Part shown: piece by piece, positions 1-9,340 of the stretch
Layout of the letters: each line of letters begins with the position of its first letter
How positions within the stretch are numbered: the first letter of the stretch is position 1
Source: Asaia sp003994335
Lineage (GTDB): Bacteria; Pseudomonadota; Alphaproteobacteria; Acetobacterales; Acetobacteraceae
DNA length: 64,000 nucleotides
Direction of reading: 5' to 3'
NCBI RefSeq assembly: GCF_037151175.1
Contig: NZ_JBBCOR010000005.1
Span: 186,001 to 250,000 of the forward strand
Notes under the pieces: generated by a model
Databases searched by the model: none
Told to the model about the DNA's origin: nothing
Seen by the model: only the letters and a program-made list of their open reading frames with translations
Program-made: the position numbers and the translations under genes

Positions 1-1085
1 TGGTTGCCCGCATGCCCGGGGAACCAGCGTTTGTCCTCCTCTGTGGGGTCTGTGCAGACGCGTGCGATGTCGGTCATCATCGCGAAGCCCAGCGCATAAG
101 GATTGAAATTGGGCCCTCCCCCTTCATCAAAGCCACGCTGGGTGATGACGTTGCTGGTCGAGTGGATCACCTCCAGAATGGCAGCGTCGTCGATCAGCTT
201 CTTGTCATGCAGGCGATGCATGATGAAGTTGTGCACCCAGGTGGCGCAGCCTTCATTCATCAGCTTGGCCTGCGGCTGCGGGTAGAAATACTGCGCGGTC
301 AGCCGGACGATGCGGATGATTTCACGTTCCCAATTGGCCAGGCGCGGTGCGTGTTTCTCTAGGAAATAAAGAATATTTTCTTCAGGCAGGCCGAGACTCG
401 CACCTTGATCATCCGCGTCGCTGCCGGTCTTCGCCTGATGCTGCGCCTCGGGGAGTGTGCGCCAGAGATCGTTGAAGTTCTCATCCTCATAGGCACGCCT
501 TTCCCTAGCGCGCTCCTGCTCCTGACGCAGATCGAGCCGCTTGCTGCCTGTATGACGGTCGACGCCCTGGCTCTGCAGGGCATGGGCGGCGTCAAGGATC
601 CGCTCGACCGCCCTCACCCCATATTTCTCCTCGCAGCGGGCGACGTAGCCTCGCGCGAATTCGAGGTAGTCTAGGATCTGGGTTGAGTCGGTCCATTCGC
701 GGAAAAGCCGGTTATTTTTGAAAAAATGGTTATGGCCGAAGGCTGCATGGGCAATGACCAGCGCCTGCATGGTGGCCGTGTTTTCCTCCATCAAATAGGA
801 GATGCAGGGGCTGGAATTGATCACGACCTCATAGGCCAGGCCCATCAATCCCCGTTTATAAGCGTTCTCATGCGAGACGAAGCGCTTGCCCGCCGACCAG
901 TGCGGATAGCTGATGGGCATGCCGTGAGACGTATACACATCGAGCATCTGCTCGGAGGTAATGATCTCGATGCGATTGGGATAGGTATCGAGCTTGAGCT
1001 CCTCGCTCGCTATGCGGTCGATCTCCCCATAGCAATCCCGCAATGTCGAGAAAGTCCAGTCTGTGCCGGTGTAGAGCATGGTCAT
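1..1085 (-). CDS. spoVR: SpoVR/YcgB family protein, C-terminus beyond window
   Basis: The frame is open from the ATG ending at base 1085 to the left edge, giving the first 361 residues of a family usually about 500 long. The start reads MTMLYTGTDW, and later stretches such as ENTATMQALVIAHAAFGH and LMNEGCATWVHNF are typical of SpoVR proteins. The ATG overlaps the stop of the upstream yeaH-like gene by four bases (ATGA), so translation is probably coupled; a second ATG two codons in is also possible. SpoVR/YcgB is a cytoplasmic protein of unclear biochemistry that accompanies the PrkA kinase and the YeaH protein in many proteobacteria and is tied to stress or stationary phase. Family and operon membership are clear; the molecular role is not known. 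Confidence 0.93.
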   Translation of the reverse strand, partial: MTMLYTGTDWTFSTLRDCYGEIDRIASEELKLDTYPNRIEIITSEQMLDVYTSHGMPISYPHWSAGKRFVSHENAYKRGLMGLAYEVVINSSPCISYLMEENTATMQALVIAHAAFGHNHFFKNNRLFREWTDSTQILDYLEFARGYVARCEEKYGVRAVERILDAAHALQSQGVDRHTGSKRLDLRQEQERARERRAYEDENFNDLWRTLPEAQHQAKTGSDADDQGASLGLPEENILYFLEKHAPRLANWEREIIRIVRLTAQYFYPQPQAKLMNEGCATWVHNFIMHRLHDKKLIDDAAILEVIHSTSNVITQRGFDEGGGPNFNPYALGFAMMTDIARVCTDPTEEDKRWFPGHAGN

Positions 1086-2392
1086 TCCCCTGCCCGTTCA
1101 GCCGCGCGTCGGGCGAACAGATCCCTGAAAACCGGAAAGATGTCGCGTCTGTCCTGAACCTGACGCATGGCCAGTTGTGGCGTTGTATCGGCGATCGCCT
1201 TGTAGCCGCGCCATAGATCGGTCTCGCTGCGCAGCAACGCACCGCCCATGCTTACCTCGACATAGGCGAAATACTGCACTACTGGCAGAATTGCCTCGGT
1301 CATCAGGCGATTGACCTTGTTCATGTCAGACGAGATATTGTCTCCGTCCGAGACCTGGGCGACGTAGATATTCCACTTATCGGTGGGATAGCGCTCGGAT
1401 TGTACCTGATGCATGAGGTCGAGCGCGGTCGAGACAACCGTGCCGCCGGTGCGCGGGTCTGTAAAGAAGACGTCCTCATCGACTTCTTCCGCCGTCTCGG
1501 CATGGCGAATGAAGACGATCTCCAGCTTTTCGTAACGTTTTTCGAGAAACACATGCAGCAGCATGAAAAACTGCTTTCCCAACTCCTTCATCTTTTCGGT
1601 CATGGACCCCGAGACGTCCATAATACAGAAGATTACCGCCTGCGTGGTAGGCTTAGGCACAGGGGTAAAGCGTCGATAGCGCAGATCCACCGGGTCGACC
1701 CAGGGGATACGGGCGATACGCTGGCGAAGCGCATCGCGCCCTTCGCGCAGTTCCTGAAGCTTCAGAAACTGGCTGTCTGTGAGCGGTCTTTGCGCCTCGA
1801 GCGCTGAGATCTCCTCCTCGACATCGAGTAATTCCTGAGGCTTGGGGCGCTTGAGCCCGATACGGCGTCCCATTGAACGCCGCATGGTCCGTCCGAGATC
1901 GATCTGGGACGGAGAACCATCGCTCGTCAGGCCTGAACGGCTCGTTGCGAGAGAAGTGGTCGAGGCGATTTCGCGTTTGACCAGATCGGGGAGTTCGAGA
2001 TCGTCGAAGAAGAGATCCAGAAATTCGTCCCGCGAGAGCACAAAGCGATAGGCGTCTTCGCCGCCGCCCTGATCGCTCGCGCCCCTCCCCTCGCCGCCTC
2101 CCTCTCCTTCCCCGCCTGGCGGGCGCCGCAACCTGTCGCCCTTGACGAACTCCTTATTGCCGGAAAGGACGAAATGACGTGTTCCCGCGCTGAATTGCCT
2201 ATGGAAGCTAGGCTCGTGCAGGACATCTGCCGGAATTGAAACCGCGCTATCCTGCCCGATCTCGCGAATGCGCCCCTGGGCCGCAGCGTCGCGCACTGCG
2301 CTCTGGATGGCTTGGCGCGCCCTGGAAAGGACGCGCTGGCGGTTTTCGGTGTTCTTGCCGTGCGGGTTCGGGCGTCTGTCTATGATTTCCAT
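1082..2392 (-). CDS. yeaH: YeaH/YhbH family (DUF444) von Willebrand A-like protein
   Basis: A 436-residue product starting MEIIDRRPNPHGKNTENRQR, as expected for the DUF444 family. I chose the ATG ending at base 2392 because GGAG lies about seven bases upstream and family members begin at this IDRR motif; the frame also extends 17 codons further, into prkA. Residues about 90-113 form a glycine/glutamate-rich linker common in the family. A MIDAS-like DVSGS motif at about 259-263 marks the C-terminal VWA-like domain. The gene lies 20 bases after prkA and overlaps spoVR, forming a prkA-yeaH-spoVR operon. Its role is probably as a partner of the PrkA kinase in a stress response; the exact function is unknown. 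Confidence 0.93.
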   Translation of the reverse strand: MEIIDRRPNPHGKNTENRQRVLSRARQAIQSAVRDAAAQGRIREIGQDSAVSIPADVLHEPSFHRQFSAGTRHFVLSGNKEFVKGDRLRRPPGGEGEGGGEGRGASDQGGGEDAYRFVLSRDEFLDLFFDDLELPDLVKREIASTTSLATSRSGLTSDGSPSQIDLGRTMRRSMGRRIGLKRPKPQELLDVEEEISALEAQRPLTDSQFLKLQELREGRDALRQRIARIPWVDPVDLRYRRFTPVPKPTTQAVIFCIMDVSGSMTEKMKELGKQFFMLLHVFLEKRYEKLEIVFIRHAETAEEVDEDVFFTDPRTGGTVVSTALDLMHQVQSERYPTDKWNIYVAQVSDGDNISSDMNKVNRLMTEAILPVVQYFAYVEVSMGGALLRSETDLWRGYKAIADTTPQLAMRQVQDRRDIFPVFRDLFARRAAERAGE

Positions 2393-2412
2393 GAAACGCT
2401 CCGTGAGAGAGG

Positions 2413-4359
2413 TCAGGCCGACTGCTTGACGCGCATGTACCATTCGACGAGGCGCCTCACCTGACGCTCGGTATAGCCGCGTGCCACCATGCGGCTGACA
2501 AACTCATCATGCTTTCGCTCGCTGGTGCTGTCCTTTTTTGACCCGAAACTGATGACGGGCAGCAGATCTTCGACCTGGCTGAACATGCGCTTCTCGATTA
2601 CGTCGCGGATCTTCTCATAGCTGGTCCATGACGGGTTGCGCCCGCCATTGCTGGCCCTCGAACGTAGCGAGAACTTGACGACCTCGTTTCGGAAATCCTT
2701 GGGGTTCGCGATGCCTGCCGCCTTCTCCGTCTTGCTCAGCTCAGCGTTGAGCAGATCGCGATTCATCAGCTGGCCTGTATCGGGATCCTTGAAATCCTGG
2801 TCCTCGATCCAGGCGTCGGCATAATCGAGATAGCGGTCGAACAGGTTCTGACCGTAGTCGTTGTAGCTCTCCAGATAGGCTTTCTGGATCTCATTACCGA
2901 GGAACTCGGCATAGCGGCGTGCGAGATCGGATTTGAGTGAAGCGAGATAGGCAGCCTCGGTTTCAGCCGGGAATTGTTCACGCCGCACCGCTTGCTCCAG
3001 CACATACATGAGATGCACGGGATCGGCTGAGATTTCGGAGGCATCGTGATTGAAGGTGGCTGAGAGAACCTTGTAGGCAAATCGCGTGGAGATCCCCTCC
3101 ATACCCTCATCCACACCTGCGCTGTCCTTGTACTCCTGCATGGCGCGCGCCTTGGGATCGGTCTCCCGGATGTTCTCGCCGTCATATACGCGCATTTTCG
3201 CAAATTGCGTGGAGTTGGGATGGGTCTTGAGGCGCGAGAGCACGGCGAATTGTGCCAGCATCTCAAGCGTGTGCGGCGCGCAGGGCGCATCGCCCAGTGC
3301 CGAGGACTGAATCAGTTTCTCATAGATCTTCGACTCTTCGGTCACGCGCAGGCAGTACGGCACCTTGATGACACAGACACGGTCGAGGAAGGCCTCATTC
3401 GTCCTGTTGTTGCGGAAGGACTGCCACTCCGCCTCGTTCGAGTGCGCCAGAATCACACCTGTGAAAGGGATCGCGCCAATGTTCTCGGTGCCGACATAAT
3501 TGCCCTCCTGAGTGGCTGTCAGCAGTGGATGCAGCATCTTGATCGGCGCCTTGAACATCTCGACGAATTCGAGAATGCCCTGGTTGGCGCGGTTCAGGCC
3601 GCCAGAGAAGCTGTAGGCATCGGGATCGTTCTGACTGAAGTTCTCGAGCTGACGAATATCGACCTTGCCGACCAGGGCCGAGACATCCTGATTATTGTCG
3701 TCCCCGGGTTCGGTCTTGGCGACCGCAATCTGGCGCAGCTTGGATGGATTGAGCCTGACAACGGTGAAGCGTGAGATATCCCCGTCGAAATCCTCGAGAC
3801 GCTTGAGCGCCCAGGGGCTCGCAATGCCGGTCAGCACACGGCGGGGGATATTATATTGTTCTTGCAGCGAGGTGGCGAAACGCTCCGGGTCGAACAAGCC
3901 AAGCGGACTCTCGAAGACCGGACTGATCTGCTTGCCGGCCTTGAGCACGTAGATCGGTTCGCGCTCCATGAGCGTCTTGAGCCGCTCGCCAAGGGAGGAT
4001 TTGCCGCCGCCAACCGGGCCGAGCAGGTAGAGAATCTGCTTGCGCTCTTCCAGACCCTGCGCCGCGTGGCGGAAGAAGCCCACAATCTGTTCCACCGCAT
4101 CTTCCATGCCATAGAAATCGGCAAAGGCAGGATAGGTGCGCACGGTGCGGTTCATGAAGATACGGCTGAGCCGCGGATCGCGCGCCGAATCAAGCATGAC
4201 GGGCTCACCGATGGCCTTGAGCATGCGTTCGGCGGCGCTTGCATAGCAGCTGGGGTCTTCACGGCACAGAGACAGGTAGGAGGCCAGCGACATCTCTGTT
4301 TCCCGACGTTCCTCACGAAAGGAAGAAGCCAGCGTAAAGACGTCCGAGAATGAACTCAT
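2413..4359 (-). CDS. prkA: PrkA family serine protein kinase
   Basis: The 648-residue length matches PrkA/YeaG (about 640-650). An AAA-type P-loop, GPVGGGKSS, sits at residues 114-122, after the conserved N-terminal region containing FYGMEDAVEQIVGFF. The C-terminal half carries the PrkA kinase-like region. These proteins are cytoplasmic ATPases with reported Ser/Thr kinase activity linked to stationary-phase and nutrient stress. It is the first gene of the prkA-yeaH-spoVR operon. The ATG ending at 4359 has GGAG about 11 bases upstream. No unusual residue was noticed. The family call is secure; substrates cannot be read from sequence. Confidence 0.95.
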   Translation of the reverse strand: MSSFSDVFTLASSFREERRETEMSLASYLSLCREDPSCYASAAERMLKAIGEPVMLDSARDPRLSRIFMNRTVRTYPAFADFYGMEDAVEQIVGFFRHAAQGLEERKQILYLLGPVGGGKSSLGERLKTLMEREPIYVLKAGKQISPVFESPLGLFDPERFATSLQEQYNIPRRVLTGIASPWALKRLEDFDGDISRFTVVRLNPSKLRQIAVAKTEPGDDNNQDVSALVGKVDIRQLENFSQNDPDAYSFSGGLNRANQGILEFVEMFKAPIKMLHPLLTATQEGNYVGTENIGAIPFTGVILAHSNEAEWQSFRNNRTNEAFLDRVCVIKVPYCLRVTEESKIYEKLIQSSALGDAPCAPHTLEMLAQFAVLSRLKTHPNSTQFAKMRVYDGENIRETDPKARAMQEYKDSAGVDEGMEGISTRFAYKVLSATFNHDASEISADPVHLMYVLEQAVRREQFPAETEAAYLASLKSDLARRYAEFLGNEIQKAYLESYNDYGQNLFDRYLDYADAWIEDQDFKDPDTGQLMNRDLLNAELSKTEKAAGIANPKDFRNEVVKFSLRSRASNGGRNPSWTSYEKIRDVIEKRMFSQVEDLLPVISFGSKKDSTSERKHDEFVSRMVARGYTERQVRRLVEWYMRVKQSA

Positions 4360-4655
4360 GACTCGTATGCTCCGATAGATCCTGCCACTGGGCCGGGGGG
4401 CGAAACGGTCACACCCACCGATAGAGATGCAGGCGATAAGTCGGGAAGTCAGGCTATGGGGAACGACGAACGGCGAAGCGACGACAAAGGGTGCGGAGCC
4501 TCGAATTGCCCCGACATTACGTAAGACTGACCCGGAAATGCCGGATTTGAGGGGAATTCATGCGGTGTCGAACAGTACCGGACTGACCCGATATGATGAC
4601 GCTATCGCGATGTCGAACCGCGCTTCAACAAAAAACTGGTTAATGCAAAAAATTT
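4360..4655. other. Intergenic stretch upstream of prkA
   Basis: A 296-base gap between the MBL hydrolase end and the prkA start. It should hold the promoter of the prkA operon and the end of the long housekeeping operon. I see no convincing hairpin, RNA gene or conserved ORF; a short plus-strand frame here overlaps the hydrolase end and has no recognisable product. Confidence 0.5.
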
Positions 4656-5441
4656 TCAGACGGTCAGGGTAAGCCCATCATAACCCGGCTCTATCCCCTT
4701 GGGCAGGCGTTGCCGCAGCGTCTCGAAATCCAGTGCCGGGCCCATATGCGTCAGGATCGCGCGCTCCGGCTTGAGCCTCTCGCACCAGGCGATGACGAGA
4801 TCGACCCAGGCATGGGCCACATGGGGTTCATATTGAAAGCACCCGACAATCCAGGTCCTGACGCCCGTCAGCGCGTTCAGCGATTCCTCGCTCAGATGCT
4901 CGACATCGGTGGAATAGGCGAAATCGCCGCAGCGTATGCCGATTGTGGGAATGCGGTAATGACGCTGCTCGAAGAGCTGTAGATCGAGATCGCAGAGCTG
5001 CAGGCGATCTGTGGTTGTGATCAGATGCGGTTCCGGTACAGGGCGGAAAAATCCTGTGCCGGTCCATGGGCGAAAGGCATAGCTGTAACGTGCCTCAAGC
5101 TCACGCATGACGGTCTCGGTCGCGTAAAGCGGCAACGGCGCGTCAAGCATACGGTTGATGGCCCGTAACTCATCCAGCCCGGCCACATGATCTGCGTGCT
5201 CATGGGTGTAGAGCACGGAATGCACGACACCGATCTTCTGACGCAGCAACTGGGCGCGCAGATCGGGGCCGGAATCGACTAGAAGGCGTTTGCCGCTATC
5301 GGCCTCGATCACAATGGACGAACGCGTACGTTCGTTACGCGGGTTCTGCGGGTCGCAGGCCCCCCATATCCCCTCTCCGTCAGCGCCCCCCACCATGGGA
5401 ACACCGCCGGAACCGCCACATCCGAGGATGGTGACTTTCAT
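4656..5441 (-). CDS. MBL-fold metallo-hydrolase (PhnP/RNase Z-like)
   Basis: A 261-residue metallo-beta-lactamase-fold protein. The N-terminal GCGGSGGVP and the metal-binding THEHADH at residues 79-85 are clear, with a later conserved SGPD and an LTHMG segment near the C-terminus. This subfamily resembles PhnP cyclic phosphodiesterase and RNase Z/BN relatives, and it commonly follows tatD in alphaproteobacteria. Its ATG overlaps the tatD stop by four bases, so it is the last coupled gene of the operon. The substrate is not determinable here; a phosphodiesterase role is inference from the subfamily. Confidence 0.88.
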   Translation of the reverse strand: MKVTILGCGGSGGVPMVGGADGEGIWGACDPQNPRNERTRSSIVIEADSGKRLLVDSGPDLRAQLLRQKIGVVHSVLYTHEHADHVAGLDELRAINRMLDAPLPLYATETVMRELEARYSYAFRPWTGTGFFRPVPEPHLITTTDRLQLCDLDLQLFEQRHYRIPTIGIRCGDFAYSTDVEHLSEESLNALTGVRTWIVGCFQYEPHVAHAWVDLVIAWCERLKPERAILTHMGPALDFETLRQRLPKGIEPGYDGLTLTV

Positions 5442-6235
5442 GCGGCGCGCCGGAACAGGGCGTGGAAATTGCGCGTCGTCAGCTCGGCCAATGCCTCAGG
5501 CGTCAACTCGCGTTCCTGAGCGAGGCGTGCTGCCGTATAGGCAACGTAGCCTGGGGTATTGGGCTTGCCCCGCTTCGGGACCGGTGCGAGGAACGGGCTG
5601 TCGGTCTCGACCAGCAGGCGTTCAGCGGGCATGGCGCGGGCGACTTCGCGGATCGTCTCGCATTTGGGAAAGGTGAGCAGGCCGGAGAAGCTCACATACC
5701 CCCCGAGATCGATGGCCACGCGCGCGAGATCCATCCCCGAGGCGAAGCAATGCAGCAGGAAGGGAAACGCTCCCTTGGCATGTTCGTCACGCAATATGGC
5801 GGCTACGTCGTCATCGGCTTCGCGGGCGTGGATCACCAGAGGCAACCCGGTTTCGCGCGCCGCAGCGATATGCACGCGGAAACTGGCCGCCTGCGCAGCA
5901 CGCAGCGGTACCCCGCCATGCAGGTAATCGAGACCTGATTCGCCTATGCCGATCACGCCTTCCGGCTCGGCCAGCCGGACTAAGGTGGCGAGCTCGGGGG
6001 GCTCCTCCTCATCCACATGATCCGGATGCGTGCCAATAGCGCACCACACCCGAAGCGCAGGCGTATCGAGGCGCGTCAGATCGATCTGGGTCTGGGCGCA
6101 CGATAGCCGGGTGCCGATCGTCACCATGCCGGACAGCCCGTGCTCCTTGGCGAGAGCAAGCGCCGCAGGCACATCATCGAGCCGGTCGAGATGGCAATGC
6201 GTGTCGATCAGCCCCGTCATGTGCGCCTCACTCAC
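5438..6235 (-). CDS. tatD: TatD family metal-dependent deoxyribonuclease
   Basis: A 265-residue TIM-barrel hydrolase. DTHCHLD at residues 11-17 supplies the first metal-binding histidines, GIGESGLDY holds the conserved glutamate, and VIHAREADDD and LVETDSPFLAP are TatD hallmarks. TatD enzymes are 3'-5' exonucleases or DNases with a DNA repair or degradation role. The start at 6235 overlaps the metG stop (ATGA); a second ATG five codons later would give a product starting MTGLIDTHCHLD. The gene is sandwiched between metG and the MBL hydrolase, a familiar order. Confidence 0.93.
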   Translation of the reverse strand: MSEAHMTGLIDTHCHLDRLDDVPAALALAKEHGLSGMVTIGTRLSCAQTQIDLTRLDTPALRVWCAIGTHPDHVDEEEPPELATLVRLAEPEGVIGIGESGLDYLHGGVPLRAAQAASFRVHIAAARETGLPLVIHAREADDDVAAILRDEHAKGAFPFLLHCFASGMDLARVAIDLGGYVSFSGLLTFPKCETIREVARAMPAERLLVETDSPFLAPVPKRGKPNTPGYVAYTAARLAQERELTPEALAELTTRNFHALFRRAA

Positions 6236-7773
6236 GCCGCACTCTCGGGCTCGACATAGCGTGGGAACAGGCCCTGCGGTGCCGGCAGCGGGATTTCGGC
6301 CTCGAGCGGGGCCGAGAGCGAGGCGAAGTCGCGCGCCGTTTCCGACACGCCAAGCTGTGTCAGGAGCTTGTCCATGGTGCCCGGCATATAGGGCTGCAGC
6401 ATGATGGCAATATGACGCATCGCCTCATGCAGCACCCGCAGAACGGTCGCCATACGCACGAGATCGGTCTTCTTCAGAGCCCAGGGGGCCTGGCGGTCGA
6501 TATAGCTGTTGCAGGCACGGATGACCTTCCAGACCTCCTCGAGACCATCTGTCAGCGCAAAACGCCCCATCTGGCCGCGCAGCAGCTCCGGCAGGAGCGA
6601 TGCGCTGGCGAGAAGTGCCTGATCGTCGTCGCTCAGCGTGTCGAAGGCGGGGAGCTTTGCCTCACAGTTGCGGGCGATCAGGCTCAGCGTCCGCTGGGCG
6701 AGATTGCCGAGATCATTGGCCAATTCGACATTCAGGCGATTGACGAGCGAGCGCTTGCTCAGATCGGAATCCCCGCCGAACGGGACTTCGCGCAGCAGGA
6801 AGAACCGCACAGGATCAAGACCATAGCTGGCCACAAGATCGCGCGGGTCGATCACATTGCCGATCGACTTGCTCATCTTCTCGCCTTCGATCGTCCACCA
6901 GCCATTGGCGAATACCGATTGTGGCAGATCGATATCGGCAGCCATGAGAAAGGCGGGCCAGAACACGGCGTGGAAGCGAATGATATCCTTGCCAACGATA
7001 TGCGCCGAGGCGGGCCAGTATTTCATGCGTTCTGCATCGGAATCCGGATAGCCAAGCGCGGAGAGGTAATTCGTCAGTGCGTCGAACCAGACATACATCA
7101 CATGGTCCGGATCATTGGGGACCGGGATGCCCCATTTGAAGCTCGTGCGGCTGATCGAGAGGTCTTTGAGGCCCTGACGGACAAAGCTCACGATCTCATT
7201 GCGCCGACCCATCGGGCCGAGAAATTCCGGGTGCTGCTCATACAGGGCGAGCAGTCTGTCCTCGAACGCCGAGAGACGGAAGAAATAGGAGGGCTCGCGC
7301 ACCCACTCGACCGGCGCACCGGTGGGAGCCGTCTTGCGGCCATCCGCATGGGTTGTCAGCTCATCCTCGGAATAGAAGCACTCATCCCGCAGGGCGTACC
7401 AGCCCTCATAGGCGTCGAGATAGATATGGCCATTTGCGGCGACCTTTTCCCAGAGCGCCTGAGCCGCCTGTTTGTGACGCGGCTCCGTCGTGCGTATGAA
7501 ATCGTCATAGGAAATACCCATGGCGTCGGCCATGCTTCGAAAATCGCCCGCGATGCCATCCGTAAAGCTCTGGGTGTCGATCCCAGCGGTCTGGGCTGCC
7601 TGCTCGACCTTCTGTCCGTGTTCATCCGTCCCGGTGAGGAAAAATACGTCCTTGCCGTCCAGACGGTTGAAGCGCGCCAGAACATCGGCCGCTATGGAGG
7701 TATAGGCATGACCGATATGCGGAGCGCCATTCACGTAGTAGATGGGGGTGGTGACATAGTAGCGTGACGTCAT
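6232..7773 (-). CDS. metG: Methionyl-tRNA synthetase
   Basis: A 513-residue class I aminoacyl-tRNA synthetase that charges tRNA-Met with methionine. The HIGH signature is at residues 19-22 (PHIGHAYTS) and KMSKS at about residue 300 (EKMSKSIGNV). The length and absence of a C-terminal dimerisation (EMAP-like) domain fit the short MetG type common in alphaproteobacteria. Its ATG overlaps the holB stop by four bases and its stop overlaps the tatD start, so it is embedded in a coupled operon. An essential gene; no defects seen. Confidence 0.97.
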   Translation of the reverse strand: MTSRYYVTTPIYYVNGAPHIGHAYTSIAADVLARFNRLDGKDVFFLTGTDEHGQKVEQAAQTAGIDTQSFTDGIAGDFRSMADAMGISYDDFIRTTEPRHKQAAQALWEKVAANGHIYLDAYEGWYALRDECFYSEDELTTHADGRKTAPTGAPVEWVREPSYFFRLSAFEDRLLALYEQHPEFLGPMGRRNEIVSFVRQGLKDLSISRTSFKWGIPVPNDPDHVMYVWFDALTNYLSALGYPDSDAERMKYWPASAHIVGKDIIRFHAVFWPAFLMAADIDLPQSVFANGWWTIEGEKMSKSIGNVIDPRDLVASYGLDPVRFFLLREVPFGGDSDLSKRSLVNRLNVELANDLGNLAQRTLSLIARNCEAKLPAFDTLSDDDQALLASASLLPELLRGQMGRFALTDGLEEVWKVIRACNSYIDRQAPWALKKTDLVRMATVLRVLHEAMRHIAIMLQPYMPGTMDKLLTQLGVSETARDFASLSAPLEAEIPLPAPQGLFPRYVEPESAA

Positions 7774-8711
7774 GGGGCACTCGCAATGGCGGCTGCCTGT
7801 CTGACAGCCTGATTCTTGTCCAGGTTGAACCGCTCTGTCTCGCGCTGCAGCGCTTGAAGGAACGCGAAAGCCTCCGCGGCCTTGCTGGCTTCGGTCAGCT
7901 TCCCCTGCCCGGCCAGTTGTCTGGCCCGGTTCGCTAGCCCCTCTCCTAGCAAAGAACAGAGCACGGCAAAACCATCATCATGGCGCAGTAATCCGGCCAG
8001 TGTTTCCGGATCGATTGCCATGCGCCCCTCCATCAATGCCTGGGCCAGCTGGCGTGCGGCGTCGTCCGTGCTCTGGTCACTGGCGAGCACCCGCCCTGGT
8101 GCGCCCTGAGCCTGGGCGACAAGCGCGGGAAGGCTGTCGGCAGCCCTGCCGTGACGGGTGAGGACCTGACGCGTCTCCTCATCGGAAAGAGGATCGAGGC
8201 CAAGAAGTCGGCATCGGCTGCGTATGGTTGGAAGCAGCGCTGACGGTGCGGGACAGGTCAGGAAAAACACTGTGTCGGTCGGGGGCTCTTCCAGCAGTTT
8301 CAGAAGGGCGTTGGCGGCATTGCGATTGAGCGCTTCCGCAGCATCCACGATGACGACACGCCATGCCCCGTCGGCAGCCGTATGATGCAGAAAATCCTGA
8401 ACCGGTCGGACATCGTCGATGACGATCTCCTGACGCATGCGCTTTCGCTTCTCGTCCATACGTCGGGTGATGAGAAGCAGGTTGGGATGCGTGCCGGCCG
8501 TGATCTGGCGCCCTGCCCGGCTTTGCGGGTCTGTGCCGCCCAGAAGCAGGCGGGCGCAGGCAAAGGCAAAGCTCGTCTTGCCGATCCCCGGTTCGCCATG
8601 AATCATCCAGCCATGATGCAGCCGCCCTGACTCATGGGCGCGGCGAAACAACAAGAACGCCTCCGCATGGCCTGTCAGAGGTGAGGCGGCAAGAGAGTCC
8701 CGCTCGCTCAT
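7770..8711 (-). CDS. holB: DNA polymerase III delta-prime subunit
   Basis: A 313-residue AAA+ clamp-loader subunit. The P-loop GEPGIGKTS occupies residues 39-47, and the segment NRNAANALLKLLEEPP is the characteristic delta-prime/tau motif, followed by the SRC-containing TIRSRCRLL stretch. Delta-prime works with delta and tau/gamma to load the beta clamp at replication forks. The ATG overlaps the tmk stop and the stop overlaps the metG ATG. The tmk-holB pair is widely conserved. I did not see the four-cysteine zinc module found in many bacterial homologues. Confidence 0.94.
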   Translation of the reverse strand: MSERDSLAASPLTGHAEAFLLFRRAHESGRLHHGWMIHGEPGIGKTSFAFACARLLLGGTDPQSRAGRQITAGTHPNLLLITRRMDEKRKRMRQEIVIDDVRPVQDFLHHTAADGAWRVVIVDAAEALNRNAANALLKLLEEPPTDTVFFLTCPAPSALLPTIRSRCRLLGLDPLSDEETRQVLTRHGRAADSLPALVAQAQGAPGRVLASDQSTDDAARQLAQALMEGRMAIDPETLAGLLRHDDGFAVLCSLLGEGLANRARQLAGQGKLTEASKAAEAFAFLQALQRETERFNLDKNQAVRQAAAIASAP

Positions 8712-9337
8712 GCCGGCAAAGAGGGGCTGACAATGGCGAGGATCGCTGCGGCCACATCTTCGGGGCTCTGTGTCGCGTCAACGGGGCGAATGCGCGCCGG
8801 GGCAGTTCGCGCCAGATCGGCAAAGCCCTGCGCGATACGGTGATGAAACTCGGCTTTTTCCGCTTCGTAACGATCGGGTTTCCCACCACGGGCGGCAATG
8901 CGCGCCGCGCCGATCTCGGGCGGCACAGTCAAGAGAAGCGTGAGATCGGGCTCGCAGTCGATCAGACCACGCAGGGCATTGATGAAGCCGAGAGTCACCA
9001 CATCGCCCCGCGCCAGCCCGTAACCCTGATAGACGAACGTCGAGTCATGGAAACGGTCGCAAAGCACGATTTCACCCCGCGCCAGAGCAGGGAGGATGAC
9101 GTGATCCAGATGATCGGCGCGGGCGGCCATATGGGCGAGGGCCTGCGCTCTGAGCGAGAGTGGTGCCTCACTGAACAGGATCAGCTCGCGTAGGGCTTCC
9201 GCCCCCGCTGAACCGCCTGGTTCGCGGGTCAGGACGACCTTGCGGCCCTGAGCCGTGAGGGTCTGATGCAGCAGGCGGATCTGGGTAGATTTTCCCGCCC
9301 CCTCTCCACCCTCGAAGGTGATGAAAAGTCCTGCCAC
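8708..9337 (-). CDS. tmk: Thymidylate kinase
   Basis: A 209-residue P-loop kinase that converts dTMP to dTDP. The P-loop FEGGEGAGKST is at residues 8-18, the DR(F/Y)xxS-type segment CDRFHDSTFVYQG follows in the middle, and the LID-like arginine region lies near residues 140-155. It starts with GTG just after the dac stop, with AAGG a few bases upstream. Translationally coupled to holB. Length and motifs are normal for bacterial Tmk. Confidence 0.95.
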   Translation of the reverse strand: MAGLFITFEGGEGAGKSTQIRLLHQTLTAQGRKVVLTREPGGSAGAEALRELILFSEAPLSLRAQALAHMAARADHLDHVILPALARGEIVLCDRFHDSTFVYQGYGLARGDVVTLGFINALRGLIDCEPDLTLLLTVPPEIGAARIAARGGKPDRYEAEKAEFHHRIAQGFADLARTAPARIRPVDATQSPEDVAAAILAIVSPSLPA

Positions 9338-9340
9338 GCC

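Noticed and set aside
4427..4672. Possible 81-residue gene upstream of prkA
   Set aside because: Overlaps the MBL hydrolase end, no ribosome site, no recognisable sequence.
6412..7767. Plus-strand 451-residue open frame opposite metG
   Set aside because: Wholly antisense to an essential, fully motif-supported metG; no recognisable domain.
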